Counted from the stretch's first letter, positions 1 through 7,491 are shown. The stretch is 13,691 nt of DNA from Desulfobulbaceae bacterium (GCA_003517965.1 DOZO01000045.1:112859-126549), one strand, 5' to 3'. Numbers and translations: made by a program. The notes: a model not told the origin generated them from the sequence alone.

Positions 1-224
1 GCAAGAGGAACTTCCGGCCCAACCACGGTGAGGCCAATCCCTTCCCTCAGAGCAAAATCCGCCAGAGCCTCAATATCAGTGGGGCTGATCTTGACACAGG
101 TTGCCAGGGCGCTGATCCCGGCATTGCCAGGAGCGCAAAAAATATCCGTTACCCTATGGCTCTGCCGCAATTTCCAAACCAGGGCATGTTCCCTGCCCCC
201 TGAACCAACAACCATAATCTTCAT
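1..224 (-). CDS. purD: Phosphoribosylamine--glycine ligase (GAR synthetase), N-terminal part, cut by window edge
   Basis: Reading the minus strand from an ATG at 224 gives a protein beginning MKIMVVGSGGREHALVWKL, the characteristic start of PurD: a Rossmann-like N-terminal domain with the GSGGREHAL motif at about residues 7-15. It continues to a VVGPEVPL segment at about residues 67-74, also conserved in PurD, where the window edge cuts it. PurD joins 5-phosphoribosylamine and glycine using ATP, the second step of de novo purine synthesis in the cytoplasm. About 74 of the roughly 420-430 residues usual for the family are visible. The start is supported by an AGGAGA ribosome-binding site about 6 bases upstream (near 231-236). 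The gene is divergent from the tetR-type gene, with 299 bp between the two starts. Overlapping plus-strand reading frames here are antisense shadows. Confidence 0.93.
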   Translation of the reverse strand, partial: MKIMVVGSGGREHALVWKLRQSHRVTDIFCAPGNAGISALATCVKISPTDIEALADFALREGIGLTVVGPEVPL

Positions 225-255
225 CAAAAATCTCCTGAGCTTCTTACATAAAGTA

Positions 256-294
256 CCTGTTATTTCCAAGAAGTCATTGAAAAATGATAACAGG
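256..294 (-). promoter_or_regulatory. Inverted repeat in the purD leader
   Basis: CCTGTTAT at 256-263 and ATAACAGG at 287-294 are perfect 8-bp inverted repeats with 23 bases between them. On the minus strand the loop contains a second small inverted repeat, TCATT/AATGA. The structure lies about 30-70 bases before the purD start codon and would be in the untranslated leader if transcription starts upstream. It could be an operator or an RNA hairpin. It does not obviously match a purine riboswitch. The function is unknown. Confidence 0.3.
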
Positions 295-422
295 AAGTGT
301 GACATCTTACCCCAAAACCATCAGGCAATAAAGCATAAAGTCCTACCATAACCACCACCGCCAGACAACCATCTGCCATTACCAGGACAACCCTTATCAC
401 AGACAAAATAACCCTTTTTCCC

Positions 423-451
423 TTGACACCCTCCCATCACTCTCCTACTAT
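423..451 (+). promoter_or_regulatory. Sigma70-type promoter for the tetR-type gene
   Basis: TTGACA at 423-428 is a perfect -35 hexamer. TACTAT at 446-451 is a 5-of-6 match to the -10 hexamer, and the spacer is exactly 17 bp. Transcription would start near 458, giving a leader of about 65 bases before the ATG at 524. The spacing and match quality make this one of the two best promoters in the window. Confidence 0.75.
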
Positions 452-460
452 AGACTAAAA

Positions 461-478
461 AATGAACAAGCATTCATA
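461..478. promoter_or_regulatory. Probable TetR-family operator (autoregulatory)
   Basis: ATGAA at 462-466 and TTCAT at 473-477 form an inverted repeat with a 6-bp centre, sitting at about +4 to +20 of the predicted transcript. TetR-family repressors usually bind palindromes of about 15-20 bp over their own promoter. The half-site resembles the TGAATG-type sites of Bacillus FadR, the closest relative I recognise for the downstream protein, although the palindrome geometry is not identical. Autorepression is inferred. Confidence 0.45.
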
Positions 479-523
479 AACTATACTCTGCAAACTTCAC
501 CTGTGCCCAACCTACTCTAATAT

Positions 524-1111
524 ATGAGAAAATCTAATAAACATACCAAGATTATCGAAGCGGCCATCACCGTTTTTGCCAAAAAAGGTTTTTTCAGCGC
601 CCGCATTTCCGACATCGCCAAAGAAGCTCAGGTTGCCGATGGGACCATCTACCTGTACTTCAACAACAAATACGACATTCTTATTTCATTGTTTGAGGAA
701 GAGATCGGCAAGATCATCCTGGAGATCAAGCTCCTTCTGGAAAATGCAACCGACCCCCGGGAAATGCTCCATATTTTTGCCCTGCATCACATGCAACTCA
801 TGGCCGAACATAAAGAACTTGCCGAGGTTCTGCAGATGGAGTTGCGTCAGAGCAACAAATTCATGAAAGAATACAGAAACACAAAATTTATTGAATATGT
901 GGATGTGGTCTCCGCCATTATCCACAAAGGTCAAGAAGAGGGGGTGTTCCGGCAAAGTCTCCTGCCTGGCGTGTTCAAGCGGGCCTTTTTCGGGGCACTT
1001 GATGAAACATCAAGGCTCTGGATTCTGTCTCCAGATCACCACTATACCATAGACGAAACAGCCAGTCAGATAAGCGATATCTTCATTACCGGCATCATGG
1101 CCAAAGGGTAA
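524..1111 (+). CDS. TetR/AcrR-family transcriptional regulator, Bacillus FadR-like
   Basis: The 195-residue protein has the usual TetR length. The N-terminal helix-turn-helix domain spans about residues 8-55, with the recognition segment IAKEAQVADGTIYLYF at 31-46. The C-terminal ligand domain contains LELRQSN-like (MELRQSN) and GALDETSRLW segments that closely resemble B. subtilis FadR (YsiA). FadR binds long-chain acyl-CoA and represses fatty-acid degradation genes, so an acyl-CoA ligand is plausible here but inferred. It is the only plus-strand gene and is convergent with greA; no fatty-acid gene is adjacent. It has a strong promoter and a probable operator over the transcript start, suggesting autorepression. 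No clear Shine-Dalgarno sequence precedes the ATG, which is unusual beside the other genes here. I leave the symbol empty because the regulon is unknown. Confidence 0.9.
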   Translation: MRKSNKHTKIIEAAITVFAKKGFFSARISDIAKEAQVADGTIYLYFNNKYDILISLFEEEIGKIILEIKLLLENATDPREMLHIFALHHMQLMAEHKELAEVLQMELRQSNKFMKEYRNTKFIEYVDVVSAIIHKGQEEGVFRQSLLPGVFKRAFFGALDETSRLWILSPDHHYTIDETASQISDIFITGIMAKG

Positions 1112-1152
1112 GCCGTTGTAACAAAATAAGGTCGTCATCTGGATGACCTCAA

Positions 1153-1217
1153 CGGCATAAAGAGCCGTAAACGAAATAGTCGAGTAGGCAGAGAGTATTT
1201 CGTAACGGCTCCTAAAT
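1153..1217. repeat. Palindromic repeat, copy 1 (between tetR-type gene and greA)
   Basis: First of three related elements (others at 9157-9217 and 10167-10225). It begins CGGCATAAAGAGCCGTAAAC, has GAAAT at 1173-1177, and closes with ATTTCGTAACGGCTCCTAAA at 1197-1216. The left arm (about 1160-1177) and right arm (1197-1215) are near-perfect inverted repeats around a 19-base centre. The left end also contains a small alternative hairpin, CGGC/GCCG. It lies 14 bases beyond the greA stop codon and about 40 bases beyond the tetR-type stop. There is no T-run after the arms, so it is not a standard intrinsic terminator. Confidence 0.75.
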
Positions 1218-1231
1218 CTAATCTTGCCGGA

Positions 1232-1717
1232 TCAAGCGCGGTCTGGCGGCTTGATCTCCATCACCTCCAGCTGCCGTACCCCACCCGGAGTTTTCACGGT
1301 TATCTCGTCACCCACGCTCTTACCAATCATTGCCCGGCCGATCGGGGAAAGCACGGAAATGCTGCCCTTGCTCACGTCTGCCTCTTCCGGGCCCAAAAGC
1401 TGATAGCGCACCTCTTCATCAGTATCAAGATCAACAAGAGAAACAACCGTGCCAAAAACCACTCGGGAACAGTCCACGTTCGTACAGTCAATAACCTCGG
1501 CTCGACCGAGCTTGTCCTTGAGCTCCATGATCCGTCCTTCAATGTGCGACTGACGTTCTTTGGCCGCATGATATTCGGCGTTTTCTTTCAAATCGCCGTG
1601 CCCACGCGCTACCTCGATTGCCTCAATGACTGCGGGCCGTTCTTTCCTCTGCAATCGATCAAGTTCCTGACGCAATCTGGCATATCCCTCCTGAGACATG
1701 GGAATACGCACAACCAT
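1232..1717 (-). CDS. greA: Transcription elongation factor GreA
   Basis: The 161-residue protein has the family length and both GreA domains. The N-terminal antiparallel coiled coil (about 1-78) carries the tip motif HGDLKENAEYHAAKE at residues 40-54. Its acidic residues Asp42 and Glu45 correspond to those that reach into the RNA polymerase secondary channel. The C-terminal FKBP-like domain (about 82-158) includes SPIGRAMIGKSVGDE. GreA stimulates cleavage of backtracked transcripts so that stalled polymerase can resume. The ATG at 1717 is preceded by an excellent AAGGAGGT site about 5 bases upstream; a second in-frame ATG at residue 7 lacks this support. The upstream TPR gene ends with its own terminator, so greA probably has its own promoter in 1718-1790, where a perfect 16-bp palindrome lies. 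A palindromic repeat follows the stop codon. Confidence 0.95.
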   Translation of the reverse strand: MVVRIPMSQEGYARLRQELDRLQRKERPAVIEAIEVARGHGDLKENAEYHAAKERQSHIEGRIMELKDKLGRAEVIDCTNVDCSRVVFGTVVSLVDLDTDEEVRYQLLGPEEADVSKGSISVLSPIGRAMIGKSVGDEITVKTPGGVRQLEVMEIKPPDRA

Positions 1718-1768
1718 AATAACCTCCTTAATGAGCCAAGCTCTACAAGCCGTTGTTGAAAATGTATG

Positions 1769-1784
1769 TGATTAGCGCTAATCA
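1769..1784. promoter_or_regulatory. Perfect 16-bp palindrome upstream of greA
   Basis: TGATTAGCGCTAATCA is identical on both strands. It lies about 52 bases before the greA start codon and just beyond the T-run of the terminator of the preceding gene. On the minus strand a weak -10-like TACATT follows it, which would place the palindrome in a promoter spacer. A dimeric repressor operator is the simplest reading. The regulator is not identifiable from the window. Confidence 0.4.
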
Positions 1785-1787
1785 GAT

Positions 1788-1848
1788 AAAAAAAATGGCC
1801 GTTTCCCCGGCAGCCAATCATAACAGCGATTGCCCCAACGAAAACGGC
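1788..1848 (-). terminator. Rho-independent terminator after the TPR/barrel gene
   Basis: On the minus strand, a GCCGTTTT arm (1841-1848) pairs with AAACGGCC (1797-1804). The loop contains its own CAATC/GATTG stem. An eight-base T run (A run at 1788-1795 on the plus strand) follows one base pair later. It starts about 46 bases after the TAG of the TPR gene and ends before the greA leader, separating the two genes. Confidence 0.6.
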
Positions 1849-1894
1849 AAGACTTCCATTAGCACAGAGAAAAAAAGATTGCAAGTGAAAGAGC

Positions 1895-4800
1895 CTACCA
1901 GCGGTAAACAGCCGAAAGGAAAAATTCTTTGGCCCGATAATCCGGGCCTGAGGTCAACTCTGTCGTTGCGGAAAAAATAACCTGCGGGGCATACTCCACA
2001 AAAAAACCACCCTTCAAGGTTTGCATGGCATAGCCCATTTCATCATAAACCAAGGCATATTCAAGATCATAATACCGGGGAATCCCACGCCGAAACTGAT
2101 CACCGGAAAGCTGGTGCTTAAAATAAACACTGAAGCGGTTCTGCCAGTAATTCATCGGAGTCCAGTATGGGTGGTCTGAAGCGGTAAACCCGTCTGCTTG
2201 CAATGGCCCACCTCCTCTTCCCTCAGCGGTGTCCTTAAAATCGTAAGTATAACTGAACCTTAAAAATGCCGGTTCAAAGAAAATCAGATAGGCGGCCCAG
2301 AGATCATACCCCTTCATGATATTCTGGTCAGAAAAACTGGCATGAAGATATCCCCCGCCCGTCTGCACACTGGGAACCATATCGAGCACAAAATTCGCCC
2401 GATAATCCTGCTGCACGATATTTCGACCAAGGCTGGCCAGAGTATCATGCTTAACATCGCGGCCATATGACATAATACCAGTCAACCGATCTCCCATCCG
2501 TCCCTCCGCAGACATCTCCAAGATAGTGGTGTCTGGCTGGCTATTTTCAAGCATCTCAGCTCCGGCCCCGCCACGTAGCATAAGTTGCTCGTTAATGTTG
2601 GCCGCATATGAAACCAAGGCACGGGCTCCCCGAATCTTGCCATTGCCGCCAGGATGCTGATAGTGCAAGCGGGCAAGATTAACCTCCAGATCATGCTGCA
2701 GATATGGAGAGTATTGCAGGCTGGTCTTTTCCCAGCTTTGTCTGATCGCCTTATACCCCCCCCTGCCCTCCTCCTTTAGATAGCCATACCCCAAAGCAAC
2801 CCTGGGCTGACGTTTCAATTCGTTTCTCTGTCTGGCCTCAGCCAACCTCGGAAAATCAACCCCGGCAGCATTTATCTCCTCATAAAGCGCTGCCTCATGT
2901 CCCAATTGCCCGAATTTACAGTAAATCCCTGCCAGATCAAACTGCAGAGAGGCATCGACTGGATACTCCCGCAGCAAAACCCGAAAATAATTTGCGGCCG
3001 CCAGATATTCACGCTGCAACACCGCCTGTCTGGCGGTTTTTTCAAGGGCAATCTGTCTTTGCCAACGATATCGGGCGTAAAATGGCACTACCATCTGATT
3101 AAGCGCGGTTGCCACAGGTCGTTGCTCAAGCAAGGCCTTGGGCTCCATAAGTACATCAACCATCGTTTGTCTGTCAACCTTGGCCACGGTCAATCTGGTC
3201 CAGAGATCAGGCGCCTCGTCTTGAGTCAACATCAGGCCCCGCTCCCTGCCCTGGGCCGCGATACTATCACCCACCGAGGGTTGCAAAAAATCATCATACA
3301 TTGCCACGGCCTTTTTCCACTCATGTTCTGCCCAGAGAAGCCGCGCCTGGAGCAGGGCTATATCCGTCCGCGCCCCCAGATGAGAAAAGCGCTCTACCAC
3401 CGCTCTGGCCTCGACAAAACGGCCCCGCTTGAAAAGTAGCTGAGCAAAGCGAACTGAGGAAAACTCCTGCTCCGGAAAATCCTGGGCCAGTTCCTGCCAG
3501 ATCTCAAGAGCTGCATCAAGCTCACCTATGGCCTCCCGAATCGAGGCAGACCAAGAACGTAAGGTGACGGATTCGGGAGACTGTCGACTAGCCATCTTCA
3601 CTATCTCGCTCAGTTCGGCAAGCTGGGGGACATCAAGGCTCTCCTCTTGCAGAACCTTCAGCAGATCGAAAACCAGGCTTTGATCCTGAGCAAGTGTCTT
3701 CTGCATTCGTTGAAAAAGTACCTCTGCCGCCCCGCTTTTCCCCTGAAGACGGTAAAGGCTCAACAAAAGTAAATCTACTTCCGACCGGCTGTGCTGACCG
3801 GCTAAAGACCCGACCAATTGCTCTGCCTCGGCATAGCGGCCATCGGCAGACAACAACCGGGCGAGTAGCAAATCTACCTCCTGAGGCGGCAATGCTGCCA
3901 AAGACGGGGCTCGGCTTGCTGCTGGGGCCGGTAACTCGCTGACAATCTGCCGCAACATCTTGATTGCTTTCCCGGTTGCACCTTCAGCCGCCAGCAACCG
4001 AGCCCGTAACAACCTTGGATCAAGCTTTTCTTGTCCCGGAACTGCTGGTTTTTGCGAAGCCCCTTTATCCCGCTCCTTGTCCCCGTCGCTTTGTGACTCC
4101 AATTGCTCAAGCCAGACCCAGGCTTCAGCAAAACGCTTTTCCGCAAAGGCCAAAGAAAATAAACGGCTCAGAACCGCTCCATCCTGCGGCTGGTGGAGAT
4201 AGGCCTGCCGCAAGACCTGCTCCGCCTCATAAGGCAAACCGCTCTGCCGATAACCTTCGGCCAGACCAAGAAGCGCAGCGCTGACCACGTCATCCGCCTG
4301 GTACTTTGCCAGTATTCCCGCATAATAATCTCTGGCCTGACCAGGAGCTGCTTCACTCAGAGCCTTGGCAATTAGCAACTGGGTCTGCGGAGATTTGCCC
4401 AGCTCCGGAAATTTCTCCTGCAATCGGGCAAGATGGCCCTGGGTTTTTCTGAGCATACCAAGCCCCCCTGCCAACTGAACACAGCGCAGCCTGATCAGGC
4501 CGGTTTCTTCAACCCCATCCACAAGCTGTTCATAGATGGCCAGCGCCTTAGCGAAAAAGCCAAGGCGCTCATACAGCTGAGCCTGCCCTGCCAGCATCTC
4601 CGACGTCCTCACCCCCAAGGATTCCAGGCGGGAAAACATCTCCAGGCTTTTGGGCAGATCTCCATGATCAAGGTAAATACGGGCCAGTTTTTTAAGAACC
4701 GTTCTATTATCCGGTTCCATCTTGAGCAACAGCTCAAGTACAGCAAGAAGTTGCTGCCGCCCCTCAAGCTGCCCCCACATGAGATTGGCCTCATCATCAT

Positions 4801-6001
4801 TGCCAGCCGCCAGTATCGCTTTGGCCCGTTTAGCCAGAATCAGCAAAGAATCAGGGGTAGTCTCCAGAATCAGATCATACAAAGCAACAGCCTCCCGATA
4901 CTCCCCAACGGCCTCATATTGCCCTGCACCACGCTCCAGGTTTCCAAGATTGGGCGTATAAGCCAACCTGAGACCACGACCAACAATCTCGTTCTTGTCA
5001 GCCAAGGCGGCATGCAGATCGATCACTTGCCTCAACACCTCTTTATCCTCTGGTTTCAGGGAAATATACCGCTCAAAACAGGCAAGGGCATCGGGAAGAC
5101 GGGAAAGGCCCGCATATATCTGGCCCAAGCGTTTAAGAAATCGCGGAGAGGATGGTTCTTTTTCAACAAGAGGAAGCATATAGGCCAAGGCATCTTCCCC
5201 CCTGCCGCCTTTAAGATAATAGGCGGTCAACCGTTCTTTTGCCTCCGGGCTTTGATGGGTGCGCGCCAGGCGTTGCCAATACTCGATCGCCTGGCTCTCT
5301 AACCCAGATTTGTCATAAACTTGGGCGGTCTTGAGCAGGATTGTCGAATTGGCCTGATTTTCCCTGGCCAAAACAGTAAAATGCCCTCTGGCCTTGTCAT
5401 ATAAACCAAGGTCGTAATAGAGATTTCCCAGCTCTTCCCGCAAGGAAAATCGAGCTGGTTCCCGCTGGATCAGAGATTCCAGGATCACTGCAGCTTCTGC
5501 CTTTTTCTGCTGGGCAAGAAGGGCAAACGCAATACCCCGCAAGGCCTGGAGATTATCCGGCTCCCGTAGCAGAACCTTCCTGTACAATTCCACAACCCGG
5601 GCGGCATTACCCTGGCTCCTGCTCGCCTCTGCCAGCGCCAGAAGATATTTTAAATTCAGGGGCGCCATCTCCACCAGCAATTCAAGATGGGGAATAACGG
5701 CCTCTTCTCGCTTCAGTTGCAGAAGAATAGTGACCAGCTCCCAACGAGCAACTTCGAGGCCTTCCCGTATAACCAGCAAAGCCTCGTACACAGGAACAGC
5801 TTCACTCAGTCTGCCGCTACGCGCCAGCTCACGGCCCTGATCCCACATGGATTTCCAAGCAACATCCTTATCTGTCATAAGCTGAATAGTGCGCACAGGA
5901 ACAACCTGCCTGCCCTGAGTCGCAGAAGACTCCGCCGTATCTCCTAAGGCGGGAAGAAAAATGGCTAAAAACAGCAAAAAGATAGAAAGCCTGATACGCA
6001 T
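1895..6001 (-). CDS. Large TPR-repeat protein with C-terminal outer-membrane beta-barrel (putative exporter or secretion component)
   Basis: The 1368-residue protein starts with a signal peptide (MRIRLSIFLLFLAIFLPALG, about residues 1-20), so it is exported. Residues about 45-1060 are a long array of tetratricopeptide repeats; typical helical pairs such as AVPVYEALLVIREGLEVARW and ALACFERYISLKPEDKEVL are visible. From about residue 1067 the sequence changes to alternating aromatic/polar strands ending AVYRW, with the terminal aromatic residue typical of outer-membrane beta-barrels. A periplasmic TPR superhelix fused to a barrel is the layout of PgaA, PelB and BcsC, which move exopolysaccharide through the outer membrane. 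That role is inferred, because no glycosyltransferase or synthase gene is nearby. The gene starts 21 bp after aroB, with AAGGAT upstream, and is probably co-transcribed with it. A terminator follows. The family is not one I recognise by name. Long antisense reading frames across it are shadows. Confidence 0.85.
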   Translation of the reverse strand: MRIRLSIFLLFLAIFLPALGDTAESSATQGRQVVPVRTIQLMTDKDVAWKSMWDQGRELARSGRLSEAVPVYEALLVIREGLEVARWELVTILLQLKREEAVIPHLELLVEMAPLNLKYLLALAEASRSQGNAARVVELYRKVLLREPDNLQALRGIAFALLAQQKKAEAAVILESLIQREPARFSLREELGNLYYDLGLYDKARGHFTVLARENQANSTILLKTAQVYDKSGLESQAIEYWQRLARTHQSPEAKERLTAYYLKGGRGEDALAYMLPLVEKEPSSPRFLKRLGQIYAGLSRLPDALACFERYISLKPEDKEVLRQVIDLHAALADKNEIVGRGLRLAYTPNLGNLERGAGQYEAVGEYREAVALYDLILETTPDSLLILAKRAKAILAAGNDDEANLMWGQLEGRQQLLAVLELLLKMEPDNRTVLKKLARIYLDHGDLPKSLEMFSRLESLGVRTSEMLAGQAQLYERLGFFAKALAIYEQLVDGVEETGLIRLRCVQLAGGLGMLRKTQGHLARLQEKFPELGKSPQTQLLIAKALSEAAPGQARDYYAGILAKYQADDVVSAALLGLAEGYRQSGLPYEAEQVLRQAYLHQPQDGAVLSRLFSLAFAEKRFAEAWVWLEQLESQSDGDKERDKGASQKPAVPGQEKLDPRLLRARLLAAEGATGKAIKMLRQIVSELPAPAASRAPSLAALPPQEVDLLLARLLSADGRYAEAEQLVGSLAGQHSRSEVDLLLLSLYRLQGKSGAAEVLFQRMQKTLAQDQSLVFDLLKVLQEESLDVPQLAELSEIVKMASRQSPESVTLRSWSASIREAIGELDAALEIWQELAQDFPEQEFSSVRFAQLLFKRGRFVEARAVVERFSHLGARTDIALLQARLLWAEHEWKKAVAMYDDFLQPSVGDSIAAQGRERGLMLTQDEAPDLWTRLTVAKVDRQTMVDVLMEPKALLEQRPVATALNQMVVPFYARYRWQRQIALEKTARQAVLQREYLAAANYFRVLLREYPVDASLQFDLAGIYCKFGQLGHEAALYEEINAAGVDFPRLAEARQRNELKRQPRVALGYGYLKEEGRGGYKAIRQSWEKTSLQYSPYLQHDLEVNLARLHYQHPGGNGKIRGARALVSYAANINEQLMLRGGAGAEMLENSQPDTTILEMSAEGRMGDRLTGIMSYGRDVKHDTLASLGRNIVQQDYRANFVLDMVPSVQTGGGYLHASFSDQNIMKGYDLWAAYLIFFEPAFLRFSYTYDFKDTAEGRGGGPLQADGFTASDHPYWTPMNYWQNRFSVYFKHQLSGDQFRRGIPRYYDLEYALVYDEMGYAMQTLKGGFFVEYAPQVIFSATTELTSGPDYRAKEFFLSAVYRW

Positions 6002-6022
6002 CTACAAAAGATATCCTTTATG

Positions 6023-7108
6023 TTAATCGTGACGCGACGCCAAAATCTCATCAATAAGCGTCTCACTCACTTCATCAGTAATAACAACTTTCCCGATTTC
6101 CGTAGGCAACACAAAGAATGGACGCCCCTCCACGGTTTTCTTGTCGGTTTTCAGAAAGGCCCGAATCTGGGGCGAGGAAAATTCTGCGGGAATCTCAGTA
6201 GGCAGGCCGTAATCAGCAATGAGGTGGCACACTTCCTCTGCCTGAACCTTTGGAAAAATGCCTTTAGCCACCGCCAGCCGACAAGCGGCCACCATTCCCA
6301 GACCAACTGCCGCACCGTGCGCCAAATTATAGTTAGAGGTAGCTTCTACCGCGTGCCCTATGGTATGGCCAAAGTTCAAAATACGTCGCAGGTCAGCCTC
6401 ACGTTCATCCACTGCCACCACCGCGGCCTTGATCGCACAGCAGCGGGCAATCACTTGTTCAAGCACGACAAGATCCATGGCCAATATAGCCTGGCGCTGG
6501 TCGGCAAGATACCGAAAAAACTCCGCATCATAAATCACTCCGTACTTGATTACCTCGGCCAAGCCATTCAACAGCTCGGCGTATGACAACGACATGAGCA
6601 CACTACTGTCGATGTAAACACAACGGGGCTGATAAAAAGCACCCACCAGATTCTTGCCTTCAGGGATATCAACCCCGGTCTTCCCGCCCACCGAGCTATC
6701 TACCTGAGCCAAGAGAGTAGTAGGAATCTGGACAAAAGGAATACCCCGCATATAGATAGCGGCAAGAAAACCGGTAATATCTCCGGCAACTCCGCCTCCT
6801 AAGGCAATGAGTCCGTCTTTGCGATCCAGCCCCATCTGGGCAAGCTTGCTTGCCAATTCAGCTACAGTTACCAGATGCTTGCTTGCCTCGCCCCGGGGGA
6901 AGGTGATGATCTCAGCAGAGACACCTGCCTCAGCCAATGAGGCCATAAGCCTGTCGCCAAATAGTTCCGCGACATGGGAATCAGCCACAACCACATAGCG
7001 CTTGGCTATGGCCCGCTGCTTTAAATCTGCGCCGATTGCCATGAACATGCCGTTCTCGATCAAGATATCATAAGCCCTGTCACCGAGACCCACCCGAATT
7101 GTCCGCAT
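6023..7108 (-). CDS. aroB: 3-dehydroquinate synthase
   Basis: The 361-residue protein matches the AroB length and motifs: the NAD-binding GGGVAGD at residues 104-110, PTTLLAQVDSSVGGKTGVD at 129-147, and NFGHTIGH at 245-252. Metal ligands expected for the family are present as Glu185 (in LAEVIKYG), His248 and His264 (in LAHGAAVGLG). The enzyme converts the seven-carbon phosphate DAHP to 3-dehydroquinate, the second step of the shikimate pathway, in the cytoplasm. The start at 7108 fits the family N-terminus (VGLGDRAYDILI); a GGAAGGA sequence lies very close upstream. The TPR/barrel gene begins 21 bp downstream, so the two are probably one transcript. Upstream lies a 252-bp fold-back element, leaving only about 42 bp between the element and the start codon. 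I could not identify a convincing promoter in that space. Confidence 0.96.
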   Translation of the reverse strand: MRTIRVGLGDRAYDILIENGMFMAIGADLKQRAIAKRYVVVADSHVAELFGDRLMASLAEAGVSAEIITFPRGEASKHLVTVAELASKLAQMGLDRKDGLIALGGGVAGDITGFLAAIYMRGIPFVQIPTTLLAQVDSSVGGKTGVDIPEGKNLVGAFYQPRCVYIDSSVLMSLSYAELLNGLAEVIKYGVIYDAEFFRYLADQRQAILAMDLVVLEQVIARCCAIKAAVVAVDEREADLRRILNFGHTIGHAVEATSNYNLAHGAAVGLGMVAACRLAVAKGIFPKVQAEEVCHLIADYGLPTEIPAEFSSPQIRAFLKTDKKTVEGRPFFVLPTEIGKVVITDEVSETLIDEILASRHD

Positions 7109-7150
7109 ATCCTTCCACCTTAAAACTATTCAAACCAAGCTTACAAAATA

Positions 7151-7402
7151 GGGACTGTCCCGAATGGCACTAGTTTAAGCATTTGTAGCCTGATATTTGA
7201 CGGACTCGTAACAACTCAAAAAACTACATATTCCGTCATTCCGGCGAAGGCCGGAATCCAGTGTTTTCGGCGAGTTACAGTAAGGCTGGACCCCGGCCTT
7301 CGCCGAGGTAACGAGTTATTGCGAGTCCATCGAATTTAGCTAATATTCTTAGATGATTCCGCAGGTGAAAAACCTTAAACTAGCGCCATTCGGGACTGTC
7401 CC
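7151..7402. mobile_element. Fold-back, MITE-like element with 29-bp terminal inverted repeats
   Basis: Both ends carry GGGACTGTCCC. The left end (7151-7179) and the reverse complement of the right end (7374-7402) agree over 29 bases with two differences. A second inverted layer pairs 7199-7217 with 7313-7331 (16 of 19 positions). A third layer is a perfect 8-bp hairpin, ATTCCGGC/GCCGGAAT, at 7238-7257, with a diverged inverted copy near 7286-7308. No protein is encoded, so any movement would need a transposase from elsewhere. I see no clear target duplication. The inner hairpin resembles widespread proteobacterial ATTCC-GGAAT-type repeats. It may be one element or a REP-like pair inside an older one. 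Confidence 0.7.
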
Positions 7403-7419
7403 CAGTTTGTCATCCCAAA

Positions 7420-7466
7420 AATAAATAGGGGGGAAATACCTTTCGGCATCTCCCCCCATTTATTAT
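7420..7466 (-). terminator. Strong intrinsic terminator of sat
   Basis: On the minus strand a stem of GGGGGGAGATGCC with the matching GGTATTTCCCCCC encloses a GAAA tetraloop, allowing G-U pairs. It is extended outward by AATAAAT/ATTTATT and followed by a T-rich TTTATTTTTG tract. It begins about 26 bases after the sat stop codon. Its strength suggests sat is transcribed alone, with little read-through into aroB. Confidence 0.85.
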
Positions 7467-7491
7467 ATCAAAAAACTCAGATACAACAAGT

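Larger units (their letters stand above)
225..523. other. Divergent intergenic region purD / tetR-type gene
   Basis: This 299-bp gap holds the leaders of two divergent genes. On the plus-strand side there is a clear sigma70-type promoter and a probable operator (listed separately). On the purD side there is a hairpin-forming inverted repeat near 256-294. I could not find a convincing -35/-10 pair for purD: the best pair read on the minus strand, TTGTCT and TAGGAC with 17 bp between, is weak. The middle part, about 300-420, is rich in CCA and ACC triplets and contains no supported gene. Confidence 0.6.
7109..7491. other. Intergenic region aroB / sat
   Basis: This 383-bp gap contains no supported gene. 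From right to left it holds the sat terminator (7420-7466), the 252-bp fold-back element (7151-7402) and a short leader before aroB. The aroB promoter must lie inside the element, in the last 42 bp, or upstream of sat; the sequence alone does not decide. Confidence 0.7.

Noticed and set aside
28..351. Plus-strand open frame of 107 codons
   Set aside because: It is antisense to the clear purD start and runs into non-coding leader; no recognisable protein pattern.
1129..1149. Small inverted repeat AGGTC/GACCT after the tetR-type gene as a terminator
   Set aside because: The stem is short and has no T-run on the plus strand, so a terminator is not supported.
4433..5302. Plus-strand open frame of 289 codons
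   Set aside because: It is antisense within the TPR array. The minus-strand frame has clear TPR periodicity, a signal peptide and a barrel, while this one has no family pattern or ribosome-binding site.
7109..7150. A dedicated aroB promoter between the fold-back element and the start codon
   Set aside because: The best TTGTAA/TTTAAG pair is weak and would leave almost no leader, so it was not listed.
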